NCBI GenBank assembly: GCA_030603685.1
Contig: JAUVXG010000026.1
Location: 1-36,544 of the forward strand
Length of the DNA stretch: 36,544 nucleotides
Direction: 5' to 3'
From: Pleomorphomonas sp.
GTDB lineage: Bacteria > Pseudomonadota > Alphaproteobacteria > Rhizobiales > Pleomorphomonadaceae
In this document: one piece after another, positions 32,788 to 36,544 of the stretch
How the letters are laid out: each line of letters begins with the position of its first letter
How positions within the stretch are numbered: position 1 is the stretch's first letter
Notes under the pieces: generated by a model
Told to the model about the DNA's origin: nothing
The model's database searches: none
Seen by the model: only the letters and a program-made list of their open reading frames with translations
Translations under genes and position numbers: made by a program

Positions 32788-34446
32788 CTATGCGGCGCTG
32801 GCTTCGTCTTCGCCCTCGTCATCGACCGACACGGTCAGCGAGGCGAAGCTGTCGGACACCTCGACCGGCTTGTCGGTACGGGCGCCGAGGCCTGACTTGG
32901 AGCGCTCGAGCGACTTCAGGGCGAACTCTCGGAAGGCCTTCACGGGGATGGGCGGCGAGTAAATGTAGCCTTGCGCCTGGACAACGCCGATCGACTTGAG
33001 ATGCTCGACCTGGTCCGGACGTTCGACGCCTTCCGCAACGATCCCGAGGCCGAGCTGATGACCAAGTTCGACCAGGGTGTCGACGATCGTCTGGGACGAA
33101 TGGTCGGTGCCGATGTGGTCGATGAACATCTTGTCGATCTTGATGATGTCGACGCCCAGCTTCTGAAGATAGGCCAGACCGCCGTGCCCGGTGCCGACGT
33201 CGTCGAGCGCGACCGAAGCGCCGAGCGCCTGGATACGCCCGATGATGGCGCGCGACAGCGCCAGGTCCTTGAGCGGATGCTGTTCGGTGACCTCGAAGCA
33301 GAGCTGTTCGTAGCGAATCTTCGAGTTGCCGTAGATCCGCTTGATGTCATCCATGATCTCAAGGTCGTTGAAATGCATGGCCGTGAGGTTGATCGCCAGC
33401 TTGAGGCCTGGATTCTTGTCGTAGATGTCGGAGACGTCGGCTACCGTCTGAGCCATGAGCTGGCGGGTGATGTCGCGAATGGCGCCGGTCGCCTCGGCAT
33501 AGGGCAGGAACTGGCCTGGTGCCACCATCGTTCCGTCGGGGCGCTGCCACCGGACCAGCACCTCGCAGCCGCGAATCTCGCCGGTCATCAGATCGAAGAC
33601 GGGCTGGTAGTAAGGAATGAACTCGTGATTGTCGACGGCGCGGGAGAAACTGTCGCCATCGGACTGGCGCCACATCGACCAGGTCACGATGATGAACACC
33701 CCGAGGCCGGCGAGCGTCGACAGGATGATGGTGATGGCCCGAAGACCGGCGATCGACTTCTGGGCCGCCATTTCATCCACCGCGACCCGAACCTTGATCG
33801 GGTAGCGTTCCGAGGAAATCGTCGACACCAGTGCCGCCGACTGGTCACTCTCCGTCCACTTGCCGGAAAACTTGCTCCATTCCGAACCGTCATCGAGATA
33901 GATGGAGGTAACGCTGGCATCCTCGAAATAGCTGGCGCCGGCTTCGATATCGAGCGAGCGCGAAGCGAGACGGGCCACGAGACGCAGGCGGTCGTCCACA
34001 CGTAGCGTAACCACTGCCTGCCGCTTGTCCTTGCCGTCGCTCAGCACCGACAACATGACCGAGGGATCGCCCTTCTCGGCCACTGGTAGCCGGGCTGGCG
34101 CGGCGAGCGCGCCCATCGGTTCGCCGCAGATCAGCGTACCGGCCTCGTCGGTCAGGCCGATCTGCACGATGAACTCCGAGTTGAAGGCTGTCATTCCGAA
34201 TGCGGTGCGATCGGCCAGGCCGCAAGTGATGCGGCCGCTGGTCCGGAGATCGGCGAGCACCCGGAGCGCTTCGGCAACGGTCGTCTCCGCGCGCGCCAGA
34301 TAACGCGCGGCCATGGAATCAGCTTCGGCCTGTCCGACCGAAAGGGCGTGCTGGGAAAGAACGTAGTCCGCGGCAGCGATCGGAACGGTCGTGACGACCG
34401 CCGACAAAGCAAGAAGCCTGAGCCATTTCAACCACCTGAACTTCAC
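32788..34446 (-). CDS. Cyclic-di-GMP phosphodiesterase with CSS-like periplasmic domain
   Basis: The 552-residue protein has an N-terminal membrane span (about residues 8-27) and a periplasmic sensor domain with two cysteines (C75 in ITCGLAD and C107 in LICGEP) resembling the CSS motif. A second span is near 240-258 and the EAL domain covers about 270-510. The EAL core reads GCEVLVRW. The other active-site residues are INLTA, FEVTEQ, ALDDVGTG, DIIKIDK, IVAEGVE and QGYIYSPP, so the metal ligands look intact and c-di-GMP hydrolysis is likely. In CSS proteins, cysteine redox state controls activity. The start is GTG with GGAAG before it. Confidence 0.88.
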   Translation of the reverse strand: MKFRWLKWLRLLALSAVVTTVPIAAADYVLSQHALSVGQAEADSMAARYLARAETTVAEALRVLADLRTSGRITCGLADRTAFGMTAFNSEFIVQIGLTDEAGTLICGEPMGALAAPARLPVAEKGDPSVMLSVLSDGKDKRQAVVTLRVDDRLRLVARLASRSLDIEAGASYFEDASVTSIYLDDGSEWSKFSGKWTESDQSAALVSTISSERYPIKVRVAVDEMAAQKSIAGLRAITIILSTLAGLGVFIIVTWSMWRQSDGDSFSRAVDNHEFIPYYQPVFDLMTGEIRGCEVLVRWQRPDGTMVAPGQFLPYAEATGAIRDITRQLMAQTVADVSDIYDKNPGLKLAINLTAMHFNDLEIMDDIKRIYGNSKIRYEQLCFEVTEQHPLKDLALSRAIIGRIQALGASVALDDVGTGHGGLAYLQKLGVDIIKIDKMFIDHIGTDHSSQTIVDTLVELGHQLGLGIVAEGVERPDQVEHLKSIGVVQAQGYIYSPPIPVKAFREFALKSLERSKSGLGARTDKPVEVSDSFASLTVSVDDEGEDEASAA

Positions 34447-34732
34447 TTCGCTTCCATTCGGTCTTTAGCCCAGCCGCGCGACGGCTCCGTGTTCTTGCTC
34501 GCGGAAACAGATACCGCCATTCCGATAAATCATCTTGTTGGGACCGGATGAAGAAATGGTTTCCCAAACCGAGTGGGCTCTTCTTTTCTTTTGAGGGAGC
34601 GAGATCACCGACCAGGCTACCAAAATTGGTCGGAGGCATGGCTTGTGCGGCGACCGTCATTTAGCCACAATGCCGGTCTCGAAAGACATGCCTTATCTCT
34701 CTTTTCCGATAAAGACTTATTGGGAGTATGAA

Positions 34733-35902
34733 ATGACGATTTCCAGTCGCTGGTCCCTTACCGTGGCTGTCGTTGCATTGACCGCAGGCTTCGCGGGGCC
34801 TGCCTTCTCGGCGGCGACGCCCGAGCAGGTGACCGCGGCTCTGACCAAACTTCTGTCGGAAGACAAGGGTGCGACCTTCACGTTGGGAGAGCCGACCCAG
34901 TCGGATGCTGGAGTCGTCTACAACAACGTGTCGATCAAGTCCTCCGACGGCGGGGAAACCAAGATTGCAGCGTTGACCTTTGCCAATCCCACCGTTGAAG
35001 GCGATACGCTGAGCGCCGACTCCGTGTTGGCCGAGAACATCAACGCGACCGACAAGGGCGACAACTTTACCGCCTCCTCCCTCGAGCTCACCGCGCCCGT
35101 TTTTACCGGCAAGGAGGAAGGCAACCGGATGGACGCCGTCTCCATCATGGGGATTTCGATCACCCAGGACGGGAAGGTGCCGGTAACGATCGACAGCGCC
35201 AACATCGATCTCTCCGATTTCGCCAATGACGTGCCGCATGCCATCGATATTTCCGTCGAAGGGATCGACGTCGATCCGATGGCAATGGACGCCGGCGGGC
35301 AACTCGGCTCTCAGCTGAAGGCCATGGGGTACGACAAGCTGATCCTCGGGTTCTACGGCTCCGGTTCACTCGACGAAGCGAGTGGCGATCTCGTCGTGAA
35401 CGAGATCACCGTCGATGGAACCGACCTCGGCACCGTGACGCTGGCCGGAACCTTCGGCGGCCTCACCGCCGATGTCATCAAGGAGCTCAAGCAGCCCAAT
35501 CCGCCGCAGGACGCTTTCGGCAAGGTTACGCTGAAGGAGGCCTCGGTCTACTATGGCGATGCCTCGCTGGCCGGTCGTATCATCGCCGAGCAGGCCAAGC
35601 AGATGGGACAGGAGCCGGCTGCCTTCGTGGGGCAGATCACCGGCGCCCTGCCCTTGCTGCTGTCGTCGATTGGCAACCAGCCTTTCCAGGACAAGCTGGC
35701 TCAGGGGGTGACCACCTTCCTGAAGGACCCCAAAAATCTGACGATCACCGCCAAGCCGGCAACGCCGATCGCGCTGATGGAACTCCTCTCCACGTCGCAG
35801 ACCGCTCCCCAGACGCTGCCTGACGTTCTCAAGGCGGATGTGATCGCCAACCAGCCGGAAACCGAAGACGACGAAGCGGGTGAAGGTTCCGACGCGAACT
35901 GA
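34733..35902 (+). CDS. Secreted protein of unknown function
   Basis: The 389-residue product has a signal peptide (about residues 1-27, MTISSRW to AFSA before ATPEQ). A long beta-rich, acidic body follows with units such as VVYNNVSIKSSDGGETKIAALTF, then a helix-rich segment (SLAGRIIAEQAKQMGQEPAAF). The tail is acidic (EDDEAGEGSDAN). I do not recognise a named family; it may belong to the AsmA-like or DUF945-like secreted class, but that is a guess. GGAG lies before the ATG at 34733; the longer open frame from 34643 is not likely. A related gene starts 135 bases downstream. Confidence 0.75.
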   Translation: MTISSRWSLTVAVVALTAGFAGPAFSAATPEQVTAALTKLLSEDKGATFTLGEPTQSDAGVVYNNVSIKSSDGGETKIAALTFANPTVEGDTLSADSVLAENINATDKGDNFTASSLELTAPVFTGKEEGNRMDAVSIMGISITQDGKVPVTIDSANIDLSDFANDVPHAIDISVEGIDVDPMAMDAGGQLGSQLKAMGYDKLILGFYGSGSLDEASGDLVVNEITVDGTDLGTVTLAGTFGGLTADVIKELKQPNPPQDAFGKVTLKEASVYYGDASLAGRIIAEQAKQMGQEPAAFVGQITGALPLLLSSIGNQPFQDKLAQGVTTFLKDPKNLTITAKPATPIALMELLSTSQTAPQTLPDVLKADVIANQPETEDDEAGEGSDAN

Positions 35903-35906
35903 TCGG

Positions 35907-35940
35907 GGCCCGGCCCTCCCCCGGGGCTGGGTCACCCTTT
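35907..35940 (+). terminator. Possible terminator after 34.7 kb gene
   Basis: A 10-bp stem with two G-T pairs (35907-35916 with 35924-35933) closes a seven-base loop, followed by ACCCTTT. The T-run is short. Confidence 0.4.
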
Positions 35941-36037
35941 CAAGGTTACGCACCGACACGACTGTTTGTGTTTTTCGCTAGCAAGAAGACGGGCCGTCAA
36001 GCCGGCCCGGGATAACGCGCATCCGGGAGGATCGTCG

Positions 36038-36544
36038 ATGAGAACCAGCGCTTCGCTTGGAGCGGCTTTGGCGCTTGCCGCCTTTGCTTGCCCTTCGCTT
36101 GTCCATGCAGAGACGCCCAGAGAGACCCTGGTGCGGCAGTGGCTTGCCTCCACGGCTCTCGGGCTGCCAGTCACCGTTGGCAAGAGCAGTTTCGACCCGG
36201 CAACGCAAACCGTGACTTTGTCCGACGTGAGCATCGGCGACCTCGATGATGATTTGATCGCCGTTCATTTCGACGAGATCTCCGTCGAGGATCCTCGCGT
36301 TGCGCCGGGCGATGCCTTCGCCGCCCACGCGGTTCGCGCCACGAACTACACGGTCGATGTGCATTTCGACGTCGGCAAGTGGTTCCCGGGACTGGTCGCG
36401 CTGGAGTCGGGCGTGAGCGAGGAGATCGGCAAGACGGAGACATCGCCGACTCCGAAACAGAAACCCGTCAAGAAAATGCAAGAGAGCCGCGCCACCGATC
36501 CGGCGGGCAAAGAAGAGGCCGTACCCGAAGCAACCGCCGAGGCC
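36038..36544 (+). CDS. Secreted protein related to its upstream neighbour (3' end cut)
   Basis: The gene runs off the window end with 169 codons and no stop. It has a signal peptide (MRTSASLGAALALAAFA, cleaved about VHA before ETPRE). The body has the motif TVTLSDVSIGDLDDDLIAVHF. This aligns in register with the VVYNNVSI...TKIAALTF part of the 34733 gene, including the ATP/ETP start and a later VE..D...A pattern, so the two are probably paralogues. Lys/Glu/Pro-rich sequence begins near residue 125. CGGGAGG at 36024-36030 lies seven bases before the ATG. Function unknown. Confidence 0.7.
   Translation, partial: MRTSASLGAALALAAFACPSLVHAETPRETLVRQWLASTALGLPVTVGKSSFDPATQTVTLSDVSIGDLDDDLIAVHFDEISVEDPRVAPGDAFAAHAVRATNYTVDVHFDVGKWFPGLVALESGVSEEIGKTETSPTPKQKPVKKMQESRATDPAGKEEAVPEATAEA

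Noticed and set aside
1-36544. CRISPR array, tRNA/rRNA genes, insertion sequences, prophage or toxin-antitoxin pairs
   Set aside because: No repeat-spacer pattern, cloverleaf, transposase or integrase was seen on either strand. The AlpA-like gene alone is not evidence of a prophage.

Overview
The window is 36.5 kb of GC-rich, densely coding chromosome from an alphaproteobacterium, most likely of the order Hyphomicrobiales (Rhizobiales). The grounds are an ExoR-type Sel1-repeat regulator, a single bifunctional RelA/SpoT homologue in the order rpoZ-rsh-acpS-lepB-rnc-era, a UPF0314/DUF2585 membrane protein, a DUF6455 protein, a UdgB-type uracil glycosylase, and Glp and Lrp loci of rhizobial style. 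A family such as Pleomorphomonadaceae would fit, but this is an inference from protein style, not a database match. I saw no tRNA, rRNA, CRISPR array, insertion sequence, integrase or prophage.

Layout. 1-7.5 kb holds exoR, xth (minus), a small membrane ORF, dnaE, udgB (minus) and a NYN-domain protein (minus). After a 515-base gap, 8-13.8 kb is the growth-control and processing block: rpoZ with a clear terminator, rsh, acpS, lepB, rnc and era. pyrE (between rsh and acpS) and recO (after era), which I recall from related genomes, are absent here. A LacI-family regulator follows, with two near-identical dyad operators in its own leader.

15.1-17.6 kb is the most system-like part. A tightly overlapping minus-strand operon encodes a secreted four-EF-hand protein, an ECF sigma factor, a single-span putative anti-sigma factor without a zinc motif, and a membrane-anchored CpxP/CnrX-like metal-sensor protein. 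A secreted SH3 protein is divergent from it. The shared intergenic region carries an inverted pair of an ACGTAACAGSACC element.

17.8-24.6 kb is mixed housekeeping and accessory genes: a DODA-type dioxygenase, a GNAT acetyltransferase, the UPF0314 protein, a 5'(3')-deoxyribonucleotidase, purC, an AlpA-like DNA-binding protein, an IclR regulator divergent from an EamA transporter, and a Pro/Ala/Thr-rich membrane-anchored protein. 24.7-28.9 kb has an unrecognised protein with two perfect palindromes upstream, then an aminotransferase plus thiamine-diphosphate enzyme operon divergent from an Lrp/AsnC regulator.

29.1-32.2 kb is glpD-glpK for glycerol use. The rest is a DUF6455 Cys-rich protein with an FNR/FixK-like box, a CSS/EAL cyclic-di-GMP phosphodiesterase (minus), and two related secreted proteins of unknown function, the second cut by the window edge. 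No single element is certain to be a new system. The EF-hand/ECF/metal-sensor locus with its paired motif and the Lrp/aminotransferase/ThDP locus are the best candidates.
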